Counted from the first letter of the stretch, positions 1 through 11,671 are shown. The stretch: DNA of 64,000 bases from Alligator mississippiensis (GCF_030867095.1 NC_081824.1:172244933-172308932); one strand, 5' to 3'. Numbers and translations: made by a program. The notes: a model not told the origin generated them from the sequence alone.

Positions 1-1404
1 TGGTCTAATCCCAAGAGAAGAGGGCTGGGAGGCATTTATCCAGAGAAGCTAGAACCCATACACGCTGACCTGATGGGTAAATACAGAGTGAGCCAGCCAC
101 GAGTTCCTTCTTCTACTCTCTGTTAAAAATGAACAAAGGCTGTGTATTGGCTAACACAGCTCTTCCTTCTTCCTCATAGATTTCTCATCCTAAAACTTAC
201 GATTTTCCGTAGCCTGGTGGAAAAGAAATGACAAAAGGAGGAAGAAAGGGCCCTGCTGTTAGGACCACTGTGAGAAACAGGGTAGTCTGCAGGGAAGTTG
301 TATCTACGTCTTCATTCCCAGAGTTGAGATCTACATTGGCCTTTGGGCCAGTTTGTATGAGGCAAATTTATACCAGTGGACTCACAGCACTGTAATTACC
401 TGATGTAACCCCCCGAGGCAGGTGTGCCACCTTGCACAATGTGGGACTTGGTCCTTAAAGTAGGTTGTATTAGTGCAGTCCCCTCTGAATATTAGGGCAG
501 TGCCTGTACTCAAAGGATTTGTACCAGGTCCAAAAAACCAAAGCAGAGCACAGGATAGGGAAGGCACCCGTCCTAAACAAACCTGCTCCTGGCATCTCAC
601 AGGGACATTCAAGAGAGTTAATCCACATTAAGTGAAGGTCTAAATTTAGAGTGCCTTACTTAAAACACATCCCTGTGTGGATGTTCTCATTGAGAAGTAA
701 AGTTCACTGTAGCTTAATTCTGTTTAGGAGGCACATGCTAAGGCCATTTTACTCAAGACACTTTATTTAACTTGCTTTAAATTCACACCTTCTGGTGACT
801 CGATTAAATTTGTGCATGTCCCTGTGTACATGTGCACTTACACTATTTCCATAAGGGATGCATTAGCAATGAGGGTTCCTCAAGAAGGAATGAATAATGT
901 GATAAGTGACCCTCCCATCTTCACTATAAAGCCCAGCTGCATTTGGCTGTTTTACACAAATGAACTGAAGTCTAACTGGGTGAAATTCATTCTGCTGAAG
1001 AGCAATTTGGTGAAAAAAATGTGATTTTTTTCATCCCAAAGTTTTCTGTGAACTGCCTGTGCATTCATCCAAAAGTTTTAACTACAAAAAAATTAGGGAA
1101 ATGGTGAGAGGTTAGCTTTTCATAACAATGTCATACTTCTATCCAATAGAGCAGTAGCTATCTGAACACGCATCTCTCAAGAGTTCAGTATCCAGCTTGT
1201 TACAGGTCGCAGCCTATAAAGAGGTAGGGAGACTAGTCTCAGCAGCCCCTGCTGCCACAGTTGCACTGAAAAAGAACTGGATCTCAGGTGTCTGGCCTCC
1301 TGCTTGAGCTATACAATTACTAGACTATTGAGTATTCTGAGATGAGGCTTCACTTTGTATAAAACAATAAAGTAATGAGAGAGAAAGAGAGATTGAAAGA
1401 CCTT

Positions 1405-1520
1405 CTAGCTTGGTTGTTGAGGAACTCTCATGGAAAGTTGGAGATTTGGGTTCAAATTCCCACCGGCAGAGAAGGAAATTGAAGGCAGGTCTCCCATATC
1501 CAAGGTGAGTTCTGTAGACG
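1405..1520 (+). repeat. tRNA-headed SINE fragment (MIR-like)
   Basis: A degenerate polymerase III A-box-like stretch (AGCTTGGTTGTTGAGG) is followed by a B-box-like GGGTTCAAATTCCC, then GGTCTCCCATATCCAAGGTG, as in old core-SINE/MIR elements. Old and diverged. Confidence 0.4.
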
Positions 1521-1934
1521 CTGTATTATTGGGTAAAAATGAGGCAACGCCTCCTCCTCTGGCAGTTTTATGGAAATTTAGTTTCTCATTTCCTTTGCTC
1601 TTTTTACAAGTACCCAGGCCATTTCATTTCAAGTCAAATGAAATTTTTCAATCCAACACAATTTGGTGGAGTTCTTCAATTCTATGCAGATGGGGAGAAA
1701 TCTCTTCTTTAAAAAAAAAAAAATAGAACCCCCCAAAAAAATAGAACCCAAAACTTGTTGGCTGAACTGAAAAAAATCCACTTTTGCACAGCCTTAATCT
1801 GGATCTCACAGGTTCCTTGCAAGTTGTCTAGACAATGGGAAAGATTTTCAAGTGCACAAAGAGCAAGCAAGTATTCAACTCCCAACTCTAGTGGGAATTA
1901 GGTCCCTATTGTCTCTTTGTACAGGCCAGCCGCA

Positions 1935-2360
1935 TCATACGCATTTAACTTGCGCGAATTCAACTATACGTGGGGGGGCGGGGGGGGCGGGGCTTGAGTC
2001 TGCATGCAGTGCTGTCGCTTACCTGAAGGCCTGGCCACCACCACGCTGCCAGCGGTGACTGCCTCTGCCTTCAAAACCTCCCACCGCCGCCATGGAGCTG
2101 TGCCCGGAGCTGCGTGACCAGCTGCCGGGCGTGGTGGTAGCCGGACGGCATGCAGCCATCTCCACCACCACCCCATGCTGTGCCGCTGCCGCTGGCCACA
2201 CAGCTCTAAGCACGGGTCTGTGGCAGCGGCGGGAGGTTTTGGAGGCAGAAGCAGTCACTGCTGGCACGGTAATATGCAATTTCACTATACGCGATTTTCG
2301 TCTTATGCACTGCCTTTAGAACATAATGCCCGTGTAAAATGCGACTGTACTGTACCTTTA
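1935..2360. mobile_element. Foldback, Tigger-like non-autonomous DNA element
   Basis: Arms 2045-2092 and 2221-2267 are inverted copies (about 43 of 48 positions match by eye; shared core CAAAACCTCCC). The outer ends carry related short words, GCGAATTCAACTATACG on the left and GCAATTTCACTATACGCG on the right, resembling pogo/Tigger ends. GC-rich core, no transposase. A separate CR1 begins about 100 bp downstream. Confidence 0.45.
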
Positions 2361-2464
2361 AAAAACTCTCTTAAGACTACACCAGAGAAATAAATCCCAC
2401 CATCTTTTCATGCTTCTGTGTGGCTCTTCTGTGCCCTGTTGTCACCAGTGCCAAGTCTGCATTA

Positions 2465-4285
2465 AGAGGAGCCATCTTCAAACAAAAAAATGTTTTTTAG
2501 ATATATAGGGAGCAAAAGGAAGACCCAGGGTGGAATAGGACCCCTACTAAATGGGCAGAAGCAATTGGTGACAGACAGGGGGGACAAGGCTGAACTCCTC
2601 AACGAGTTATTTGCCTCAGTGTTCCTAAGTGAGGGGCAGGACAAGGCTCTCACTGGGATTGTAGAGAGGCAGCAGCAAGGTGCCAGACTACCATGCGTAG
2701 ACTCTGAAATGGTGCAGGGTCACTTGGAGGAACTGGATGCATTTAAGTCGGCAGGCCCGGAAGAGCTCCATCCGAGGGTGCTGAAGTCACTGGCCGACAT
2801 CATTGCAGAGCCACTGGCGGGAATATTTGAAAGCTCGTGGCACACGGGCCAAGTCCCGGAGGACTGGAAAAGGGCCAACGTGGTCCCCATTTTCAAGAAG
2901 AGGAGGAAGGAGGACCCGGGCAACTATAGGCCAGTCAGTCTCACCTCCATCCTAGGCAAAGTCTTCGAAAAAATTATCAAGGCTCACATTTGCGAGAGCC
3001 CAGCAGGAAAAATTATGCTGAGGGGAAACCAGCACGGGTTCATAGCAGGTAGATCATGCCTGACTAATCTAGTCTCTTTTTATGACCAGGTTACAAAATG
3101 CCTGGATGCAGGAGTAGGGGTGGATGTCGTATACTTAGACTTCAGGAAGGCCTTCGATACGGTATCCCACACCATACTGGTGAACAAGTTAAGAGGCTGT
3201 GACTTGGATGACTACACAGTCCAGTGGGTAGCGAATTGGCTAGAGGGTCGCACCCAGAGAGTGGTGGTGGATGGGTCGGTTTCGACATGGAAGGGTGTGG
3301 GCAGTGGGGTCCCGCAGGGCTCGGTCCTTGGACTGATACTCTTCAATATCTTCATCAGTGACTTGGACGAGGGAGTGAAGTGTACTCTGTCCAAGTCTGC
3401 AGATGACACAAAACTGTGGGGAGAAGTGGACACACCGGGGGGCAGGGAACAACTACAAGCAGACCTGGACAGGTTGGACAAGTGGGCGGAAAACAACAGA
3501 ATGCAATTCAACAAAGGGGAAATGCAAAGTGTTGCACCTAGGGAGGAAAAATGTCCAGCATACCTACTGCCTAGGAAATTACCTGCTTGGTGGAACGGAA
3601 GCGGAAAGGGATCTTGGAGTCCTAGTGGACTCCAAGATGAACATGAGTTGGCAGTGTGATGAAGCTATCAGAAAAGCTAATGGCACTTTATCATGCATCA
3701 GCAGATGCATGACGAGCAGATCCAAGGAGGTGATACTTCCCCTCTATCAGGCACTGGTCAGACCACAGTTGGAATACTGCGTGCAGTTTTGGGCGCCACA
3801 ATTCAAGAGGGATGCGGATAACCTGGAGAGGGTCCAGAGAAGGGCCACTCGTACGGTTAAGGGCTTGCAGGCCAAGCCCTATGAGGAGAGACTGGGGCAC
3901 CTGGACCTCTTCAGCCTCCGCAAGAGAAGGTTGAGAGGTGACCTTGTGGTTGCCTATAAGTTCATCGTGGGGGCACAGAAGGGACTTGGTGAGGTTTTAT
4001 TCACCAAAGCGCCCCCGAGGGTTACAAGAAATAATGGCCACAAGCTAGCAGAGAGCAGATTTAGACTGGACATTAGGAAGAACTTCTTCACAGTTCGAGT
4101 GGCCAAGGTCTGGAATGGGCTCCCAAGGGAGGTGGTGCTCTCCCCTACCCTGGGGGTCTTCAAGAGGAGGTTAGATAAGCATCTAGCTGGGGTCATCTAG
4201 ACCCAGCACTCTTTCTTGCCTATGCAGGGGTTCGGACTCGATGATCTATTGAGGTCCCTTCCGACCCTAACATCTATGAATCTTT
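2465..4285 (+). mobile_element. CR1 LINE, 5'-truncated, reverse transcriptase frame nearly open
   Basis: Encodes the C-terminal two thirds of CR1 ORF2 and lacks the endonuclease. Frame 2490-3659 has the RT motifs [37 protein letters not shown] and the active-site box as KSADDTKL (the usual Phe before ADD is Ser). The frame breaks near 3518 where a G run is one base longer than the reading frame requires; translation resumes in 3403-4200 ([35 protein letters not shown]) to the ORF2 end. The 3' end carries the CR1 tail TTGAGGTCCCTTCCGACCCT then ATCTATGAATC. One frameshift and no other stop suggests a fairly young copy. It lies in what is probably KCNK17 intron 2, antisense to the gene. Confidence 0.92.
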
Positions 4286-4289
4286 AGCA

Positions 4290-5350
4290 TTTATACAGCT
4301 ATAGAAGATGACGTTCTGACATAGTCATTATCACTATCTTTAAGACGAGGATTCATGCATACTGTTGTGTCAGTACCCCTTATTTGTTGCTTCTGAAGAA
4401 ATGAAACAATATTTCCTTTGAAAAGAGGTGGTGTATCTGTCTCTATTCACATTGGTCACATCTCTTAAAGGGAAGTAGTGCAAAGGCAGCCAAATATAGT
4501 CAAGCCTGCCAAACAATCATCTTTAGCCGACAAAAGATCAAGGAGGATATTGCAGATATAAAAGGAAGCAGTTAAAAAAATCCAGGAGCACAAATGAACA
4601 AAGGAAAATAAAAGGATGAGGTTGGGAGGTAGAGCTGGTCAACTCTGCCAACTCCAAGCAATCAAAAATCATGAATCAATCTCCACATATACCATGAGAT
4701 TGAGCTAAAAAATGAGTGTTTTTTAAATAAATTTGGGTTCTGTACCAGTCTTCTGGTCCTTCATAATTCAGGATTTCAAACTTTTATGGACAGGCATGAG
4801 CACTAGACACTTACTTTTTGGGGAAGAAAAAAAAAAGGAAGGTGATATTCTCATATAATCATCCCAGAAGCTGGGACTTTAAGACACACACTAAATATAA
4901 GAAAGGACCAGGAATTTGAAGCAGGTGCACAAGCTGATACAGAACCAAAAAAGGGTCTCACACAAGGAAGAGAAAGCGTGGTGGATGAGGGCAGTAGATT
5001 TGACAGTGGAATGTTGCACACGTGAGAGAAGCCAAGAACTGACATGAAAGATGGCAAGGAAACAGTATTGCAGGTAGGAGACCATCAAGGCCTAGAATGG
5101 GAGTTGGCTGCAGGGACAGAGCATGGAGAGGCTGGAAAGGATAGAGCAGCAAGGTCTAATGGCAGCCTGCACCTGAGGGGCACACTGCATCCAACTTCTA
5201 TTCTCATTCAGTATCCTCTGACCTCTTAGCCCCATGGCTTGTTTCATGCTACTGCTTCTTGGGACAGTCCCTACCTATCTTGTCTTCCAAATCCTTTCTT
5301 AATCCCTTCTTTTTATGGAAAGCCTCCTATACCAATCTCCCAATGCCGGT
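4290..5350. other. Non-coding stretch, no gene or clear repeat seen
   Basis: AT-rich, with short A-rich tracts near 4828-4840. No K2P exon, RNA gene or confident repeat was recognised on either strand. Presumed KCNK17 intron 2. Confidence 0.4.
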
Positions 5351-5358
5351 GTCTAGTA

Positions 5359-5821
5359 CAGGGGCAGGCAAAGTCTGGCCTGCAGTGGACTCCATTTTCC
5401 AGCAGCCCTGCCCACAATCCTGCAGCCGGTTTCCATGGAAACCCCATCATCAGTGCTGTGACAGTGTGGGGCCAGAGTTTCCATGGGGACCAGCTCTAGC
5501 AGTGTTGGCAGGGCACACAGCTGGACAGGGAGCTGCTCTGGGGCTGGGATCTTGCGACGGTGGTCCAGAGCTGTCACCACTGCAAAATCCCAGCCTTGGC
5601 CCTGCAGCAGCTCTCCACCCAGCCGCATGCCCTGCCAGCGCTGCTGGGGCTGGTGTCCATGGAAACCCTGGCCCTGCACTGTCACGGCACCACTACTACT
5701 GGGGTCTCCATGGAAACCAGCTCCATGGAAACCATTACTACTGGGGTCCCCATGATATGGGTGGGGCTGCTGGAAAATGGAGTTGGGCCACTGGCCAGAT
5801 CCACCATTTTGCCTACCCCCA
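5359..5821. mobile_element. hAT-type MITE with perfect 8-bp target duplication
   Basis: Flanked by GTCTAGTA at 5351-5358 and 5822-5829. Terminal inverted repeats: CAGGGGCAGGCAAA at the left, TGGGGGTAGGCAAA on the other strand at the right, followed by sub-terminal inverted CTCCATTTTCCAGCAGCCC. The GC-rich interior repeats the self-complementary word TTCCATGGAA several times. Overlapping open frames here are a by-product of composition. Confidence 0.8.
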
Positions 5822-6074
5822 GTCTAGTAACATCCTCCTACTGAACTCTCAACCTTGTGAGTCATACTCCTCCTGAGTTTGACTAAAAGCTCTTTGGAAG
5901 GGACCTTGTCTCCACACACGTTTTGAAGAGTCATTCTCATTCTTCATATGTAGTGATGTCCGGGGTGATGCACCTCTTCTCCAGAACTTCCCATAAACAG
6001 CAAGAACAAGGGCTCTCTAACAAAGGATTCTTGAATGAGATTCCAGAACCATTCTCTTGTATCTGCCCCTAAAT

Positions 6075-6354
6075 CAGTGATTCTCAACTGGGGTTCTGGG
6101 TACCCTGGCACTCCATGACATCCTGTGAAGGGTGCCACCAGGCATGAGGAGATAGGCTAGGTGTGAAGATATAAGGTGACAAGTGCAGGCTCAGGCCTGC
6201 CCCTTCGCGACTGTTCCCCTGTCCCCAATGCCAGCAGCCCCTGTGAGAGGAGGGACGCGCTATAATAAATAAGTCCGTTTTTGAAACAGGGTGCCGCTCA
6301 ATTCACAAAAGTTATGGAGGGGTGCCTCGAAACCAAAAAGGTTGAAAACCACTG
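6075..6354. mobile_element. hAT-type MITE, family member 1
   Basis: Left end CAGTGATTCTCAACTGGGGT, right end GGTTGAAAACCACTG, which is its inverted match. The interior shares ATTCACAAAAGTTATGGAGG and GGTGCCTC with the element at 35020-35290. The flanking 8-mers match only partly. Confidence 0.6.
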
Positions 6355-6359
6355 CCTAA

Positions 6360-7040
6360 GGTGAATACACTACCATCTAATGGGCACTGATATACTAACA
6401 CTCATGCCATAGCGCCAACATGATTCACAGGGCTTAACCCAGGGATGAACAACATGCAGGGTGTATGTTGCAGTTGGCTTCCTAGCTTCAGTGGTGCACC
6501 ATAATTATTTATTAAATCACTTTATTACTTGAGAAAGGGTTTAAAAAGCAAAACAAAGATTCCTGTGTCATTGCTTAGCAGCAATTTATTAATCCGCACA
6601 CATGCCTGCATGTATGGTTGAGTTTCCTGCTTGCAAATGTGCTGGGGGTTCACATCCAAATACAGCATATCTCATTAGGGGTGGCCATTCATTGTACCTT
6701 GCAAGTGGCCCTCAATAAAGTGCACCCCTGGCCCAATCTCACCCAAAGCCTTTTATATGGATAGCTGTTATAGCATTTGCCATCCATAAACATCCAACCC
6801 TCATGAGCCAGGCCCTTTAAAATGATGAAATAATCTCAGAGATTACAAGATTTAAACAATTATATAAATTACAGTCTTCTTGTTAGGGTCTCATGTTAAA
6901 AGTCAAGTTTTAAGTTTTCCTGCACAATCAGGAAAGGTATTTTTGTAAAAACCTGAAAGCTGAGCTGTATATATATTAAGCAATTTCCATCAGACAGAAC
7001 TTCAAGAGAACAGCTATTACAAGAGTCACTTAAAATCATG
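6360..7040. other. Non-coding stretch, nothing firm recognised
   Basis: No coding signal, RNA gene or confident repeat. Presumed KCNK17 intron 2. Confidence 0.35.
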
Positions 7041-7041
7041 T

Positions 7042-7226
7042 GAGACAAGGATTTCTTAGAGTGATATCTTTTATTGGAACAACTGCATGGCTGGGATAAA
7101 GTTAGACAAGCTTTTGAATGCAAGAGGAAGTGTGTCTTGCATTTGAAAGCTTGTCTAACTTCATCCCAACCACACAGTTGAGTTGGTCCAATAAAAAAAG
7201 ATATGACCCTTAGAAATCCTTGTCTC
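7042..7226. repeat. Long hairpin (inverted repeat, arms ~84-92 bp, 9-nt loop)
   Basis: Arms 7042-7125 and 7135-7226 are inverted copies that pair along nearly their whole length around the loop GGAAGTGTG. The arm sequence (ATCTTTTATTGGAACAACT, then GTTAGACAAGCTTT) belongs to an interspersed family also present as a single arm near 44555-44640, so this is probably two copies in head-to-head arrangement or a foldback member. Confidence 0.75.
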
Positions 7227-7229
7227 TTG

Positions 7230-8480
7230 CATGATTTCTGAACCATCACAGTTACAATATTACTCTTATACTACCATAAAATCTTGAGCATGTGCACACT
7301 GCTCTTGTCTCTGGAAGAGAGCTAGTGTATGATTTCAGATTTGCCACATCAGGTGCTCAAACATCACAGAATATTAATTATAGACACTACAAACATCCAT
7401 ACTTTGGCCCGTCTTGGAGGCCACAGGTCAAGGGCTTTTCTACACATGGACACTGCTGGTACATTTGAAGCACTACATTCCTCCAGTGTGGATAAAGCAG
7501 CTCTATCACTATAAAGGTACTAAATACTAACACATCTATTCCCATGTTGGACAGGCAATGAGCTACACCAGAATAGGAACCTTTATAATCAATATAACTG
7601 TTTCTACACTAAATGTATTAACAATGTACTGTATTAACAGTATTAACAATACCAGTATAACATTATACTCAACAAAAATAGGTAATAAGCCCCCAAATAC
7701 AGAACTTAGTGGCATTAAATAGGCACTGGGTAACTTACTGAATCCTGATTCACACCCTGTCTTGCTTTCTTGCTTCCTAATTGTGTATCTACTTCTGCAG
7801 CTCGGAAAAGTGTCAGCAGAACACCGTGGCTGTGTCCATACAGAGGCATGCACTTGCAGCAGCACAAATTTGTGCTGCTTCTTTTTGCCACTGCGCATAC
7901 CCCTTCACATGCACTGTGGTGCAGGGCAAAATGCTCTGCTTTGGGCAAACTGCCTGTTCCTCACTTCTCACAGCTTCTGGCGTACTGGAGGAGCCAGGGC
8001 AAACCCATAGGAGGGGAGACACTCTGGCCGGTAGCCAGTCTCCTTGGAGGGCTCAGCCTCCAGTTGCTCCAGGCCACAGTCCTGCAGCTTGTGCCAGACT
8101 GCTTTTTCTTGCCATTTGTTTTTTTGATACCGGGAGTCCCTTGTGCCAAATTTTGGCACCATGCTGCAAACTTACATCATGTCAAGCAGTTGCACATACA
8201 CCTCAAACCATACATCCATGCTTCTCTGGACACGCCCCATTAATTCATTCATATTCCCCTGGAGCTCTCCCACCATAGGAGGGCTCTGGCTCCAGCTGTG
8301 ATTCAAATGGGGCACTGCTTCTGTTAGCCTACTCTCATTTACAAAAAATAAAACAGCCTAAAAACTAAATCTGTTCCCTTTCTCCTCACTGCTATTTCTG
8401 TTTCAGAAAGAATGTAATGTCACAGTCATTATCTGATTAAGAGGAACCAGCTCAAATTAATTTAGGTCATGGGGTTTTGG
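7230..8480. other. Non-coding stretch with overlapping chance ORFs and a 22-bp palindrome
   Basis: Several open frames overlap at 7760-8280 on both strands with no recognisable domain. A perfect 22-bp palindrome centred between 7868 and 7869 (half-site AGCAGCACAAA) lies inside. The GC-richer composition at 7830-8240 suggests an unclassified repeat. Confidence 0.35.

Positions 8481-8482
<2 letters not shown>

Positions 8483-8533
<51 letters not shown>
8483..8533. repeat. (TA)n microsatellite followed by poly-T
   Basis: About 19 TA units run into a 14-15 base T tract. Simple repeat. Confidence 0.95.
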
Positions 8534-8704
8534 AACTCTTAGGTCATAACAAGCTGGCATCCATGAATAGGTATGGTTTCTGTTTAACACTGGACCATCC
8601 AGTGCTTTCACAGAAGTGTTATGCAGACTTGTTCTATCCATTGAAAGTACCGACATAGTGTATAAGTAGCCACAGTACCCAAGCCCCTCACAATCTTTAA
8701 TGCA

Positions 8705-8880
8705 TTTCTCTTTAAAACATCCATGCAGGGCAGGAATGTACTACTGCCTCCATTTCACACATGGGGAATTGAAGCACAAATAAAAGAAGTCTGTAGCGAA
8801 GCAGAGACTTGAACTGAGGTCTCCCATCACCTAGGTGGGTGGCTTTAATCAGCAGATCTCTCTCTGACCTTAAGGAAAGT
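8705..8880 (-). repeat. MIR-type SINE
   Basis: Antisense order of MIR landmarks: CCTCCATTTCACACATGGGG, GAAGCACAAATAAA, then GACTTGAACTGAGGTCTCCC (the polymerase III B-box side). Old and diverged. Confidence 0.5.
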
Positions 8881-10440
8881 GCAAGTGCCTATGTGCGTAG
8901 CAAAGGAGAGGCAAATTGCACACATACAAATGCACAGTCAAAGAGAAAGGACAGTGCATGTACTTGCATCTCTGTTTAAAAAACAGGCTAGCTCACTCTT
9001 ACACTTCAAATGTTCTTTGGAATAGTCATGATAGACAACGGAAGTGTTAGCATGGCTGTACCCCTAGTACTGCCACTAAATACACCTTAAAAATGTTTCA
9101 GTTTAGGACTCCGCTGACCTTTCTAAAAAGACCTAACTAGAAAAGGCAAGTTAGTTTTGCTCTGTGCGGATAAGCTCAATGTGGCTAAAACAGTTAGGAG
9201 GGACAGATAACGCTGTTCTACTGAGATAACTGCTCAAAGCCTCTAGCAGTCAGAATACCCAAAGATCTCTAGCCTCAGTGTTGATTCCTCAATCTAACAA
9301 TGCTATGCTGCCCTCTTGTGGTATGTGTGGGAATCAACACACTCAGAAGAGTTTTCAGCCTCATATTCAAAATGAGTGAAAATAAAGACATCAGGGCTCA
9401 GATGAAGACTTTAGTCAGTCATGGGAGTCCTCTTTATAACATGTAGAAAAGCATTCTGTCATTGCCCTTGTTTTACAGCTTCAACATTTCTGATGTCAAT
9501 GCATTTTCAGTAATGAGCAGAACAGTCACAACAATGCCCCATCTGTGTGACTCATTGATAGATCTGGGTCTAAAAATGACTCAAAAGCCAAAAAGGGATG
9601 AGAGACTCAATGTAAAACTGAAAATATGGACCTCTGTGTAACTCCTTTGATATTTTAAATCCTATTTCATGGCTACTGAAAAACCAGCTCATAAAGTAAG
9701 GACAGGACTTACATCCAAATGCCTAGACACAGGCTCAGTGTCATTTATTAATATTATATTTATCATCCAGTGCACGAATCCCATGTTCTTTTCCCCATTC
9801 CTATCCTCTCTCTTTTCCTTTCATTTCTGTGAATAGCTATTTAGTGCATCATGTTTTAACTAAACTGCAAAATCTTCCAGGTACTTGCTCTTTTTTACTA
9901 AAGGTATGGATATAAGAATAATTCTTCACAGTGTAAAAAGGGGTGTTGCTCTATCTTCTGCCAGCTGTTCTAGGATAAAAGTACACTTTTATTCTGTGTT
10001 AAGTGTGGTAGCTCAGACATTAATGAAAGAAGGATAAATTACTTCAGATTAGCTTTCACTTACCATAAGCTAAGAGCATGTATACAGGCACTTACACATT
10101 CAGATAGACATTCAAAATGCCTAAGCCTGAACTGATTCAATCTTTGCAGGTTAGTCTAACATGGCTCGGTTAAATCCGTTTTGTAACTAGACAGACATCC
10201 CAGAAATGCAGGCACATGTCTGCAGTAGCTCAGGCTAGAAGCTAGGGGGCAATAGAGCAGCCCTACCTTCCCTTCCACGGTACTTTGGTGAGGGGAAGTG
10301 TGGCCGGGCTGCTCTGATTAGCCCAGCAGGGAATTGGTAACACCGTGTTTATCATCCCATTAAGAAAACGATAGAAGCACATTGCCAGCTACCTGTTGAT
10401 TCAGCACAACATGTGGTCTGCTAGCTAATAAACAGACCTC
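8881..10440. other. Non-coding stretch; one CTCF-like word, otherwise nothing seen
   Basis: The word CTGCCCTCTTGTGG at 9308-9321 is one mismatch from the reverse-strand CTCF core. No exon, RNA gene or clear transposon end was recognised. Presumed KCNK17 intron 2. Confidence 0.35.
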
Positions 10441-10447
10441 TCAGCAA

Positions 10448-10506
10448 GGCAGAGGGGAGGGGTGGGGGAATTCCTGCTGGGTGGGGGGGCAGGGGAGGGG
10501 AGGGGA
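10448..10506 (+). repeat. G-tract cluster with quadruplex potential
   Basis: GGGGAGGGGTGGGGG and further on GGGGGGGCAGGGGAGGGGAG occur within 60 bp, giving more than four G runs of four or more with short loops. Structure only; no function claimed. Confidence 0.5.
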
Positions 10507-10638
10507 GCAGCCTGCTAGTCTCTGGAGCTACAGAGGGGAGGGGCCAGCCCTGCTGTGGGGCAGAGAGCCTTGCCCAGCCCAGAGATCATGCCGGGATACT
10601 GATGGAGTCTGATTTAGCTTAAACCAGCAAAGGATCTA

Positions 10639-10821
10639 GGACAGACATTGCATAAACTGGTTTGAGCCAAATCAGTTAAGTCAGATACTAAATTCAACCA
10701 GGTTCATCTCAAACCGGTTTCAGCCATTTTCAAACTAGCTTATGTGTACTGAACATCTGTTCTGTTACAGGTGTAAGCCAGTTTCTGATCACTTAAACTG
10801 GTTTATGTGTAATGTCTGTCC
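10639..10821. mobile_element. Harbinger-like MITE, 3-bp TSD CTA
   Basis: Left end GGACAGACATTGCATAAAC, right end AATGTCTGTCC; the inverted ends agree (GGACAGACATT). Flanked by CTA at 10636-10638 and 10822-10824. 183 bp, interior rich in AAACTGGTTT/AAACCGGTTT words. Trinucleotide duplications are typical of PIF/Harbinger MITEs. Confidence 0.65.
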
Positions 10822-11556
10822 CTAACCTTAGGGTCAAGCAGCTGATGCCTGGAAGAGCCCTGCTGCTTTCTTCCTCTTCAATAAAGTACTTGGATTTCCA
10901 TATGCCAAGCACATGTTCAGCACACACCACAGTGGGGCCCTAGAATTGAATGGAAGTTTGCAGCACTAACAGAATATGTATGAGGTACAATGTAGGAGAT
11001 TTAAGAATAATGTTTAAAGGTTATTTCCACATTTTCATAAGCAGCTCTTTAATGTCTCCTCCCCAAAGCCCACTCTGTTACTTTCTCCTATTTTCTGTTT
11101 TGTCCCCCTTCAGTTCATTCACACTTTTTGGTAAGGGGTTTAGAAATCAAGTTCATATCACCCACTCTTTAATGTGCCAGAATTAAATGGGACCACATAA
11201 GAATAGTGGGGGCACAGAAGATGAGACCTGATTGGTGTTTGAGGGGGCTATACAGTTGCCTGAAACAGCTGATAGTTCAGAAGGCCTCCTTTCCAGTCCT
11301 GTGCTTCTAAATCACTTGCAACTCTGCCACACAGATAAGCAGGCCCTTCCATGAAGCTGACCTTGTGAGATGGACAGAAGCTCATGACAGACAAAGGAAC
11401 TGGGGATCTGCATATAGTCTGCTTCTATTTGAAAGCAGTGCCTGGGAAAGAAAAGGTCTCGCAAGGTGGGAGCACTGTATATTTCTTTGACTGCTCCTCC
11501 TTATTCTGTCCATGTTCCACCCAGGTTACCCAGTGCAAGCAGCAGAGCAGTCTTAC

Positions 11557-11671
11557 CAATGGTGGTTATTGCAGAGATGGAGAAGAAGAAAGAGCCAATG
11601 AAGTCCCATCTCCCCAGACTGGTGGTGTTGCCCTGGAGGGTGAGACCACTCTTATAGGCTTGGATGATACC
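11557..11671 (-). CDS. KCNK17: KCNK17 (TALK-2) coding exon 2 (first pore helix)
   Basis: The acceptor is TTTGTAG|GGTATC and the donor ACCATTG|GTAAGA; 115 bp, entering in phase 0 and leaving in phase 1 inside the first filter glycine, as in KCNK16 exon 2. It encodes GIIQAYKSGLTLQGNTTS then LGRWDFIGSFFFSISAITTIG, closely matching human KCNK17 (QAYKxG, NTTSxGRW, GSFFFS). The NTTS sequon is a likely cap glycosylation site. It joins exon 1 across an intron of 24,760 bp (11672-36431), longer than the whole human gene (about 15 kb from memory), inflated here by transposons. Exon 3, which should begin with the YGN of the filter, was not found between 1 and 11556. Confidence 0.92.

Noticed and set aside
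3403-4200. Separate 265-codon gene
   Set aside because: It is the frame-shifted continuation of the CR1 reverse transcriptase frame 2490-3659.
5239-5876. Overlapping open frames of up to 205 codons
   Set aside because: They lie across the hAT MITE at 5359-5821 and arise from its repeated GC-rich composition; no domain and overlapping frames on both strands.
7770-8278. Overlapping 157- and 165-codon frames
   Set aside because: Different frames open over the same DNA, no recognisable domain and no splice context; probably an unclassified repeat.
1-11556. KCNK17 exons 3-5 expected to the left of exon 2
   Set aside because: I looked on the minus strand for the YGNL..N start of exon 3, the FCIFFAL M2 stretch and the GFGDY second filter and saw none, so they are presumed to lie outside the window. 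A profile search could overturn this.
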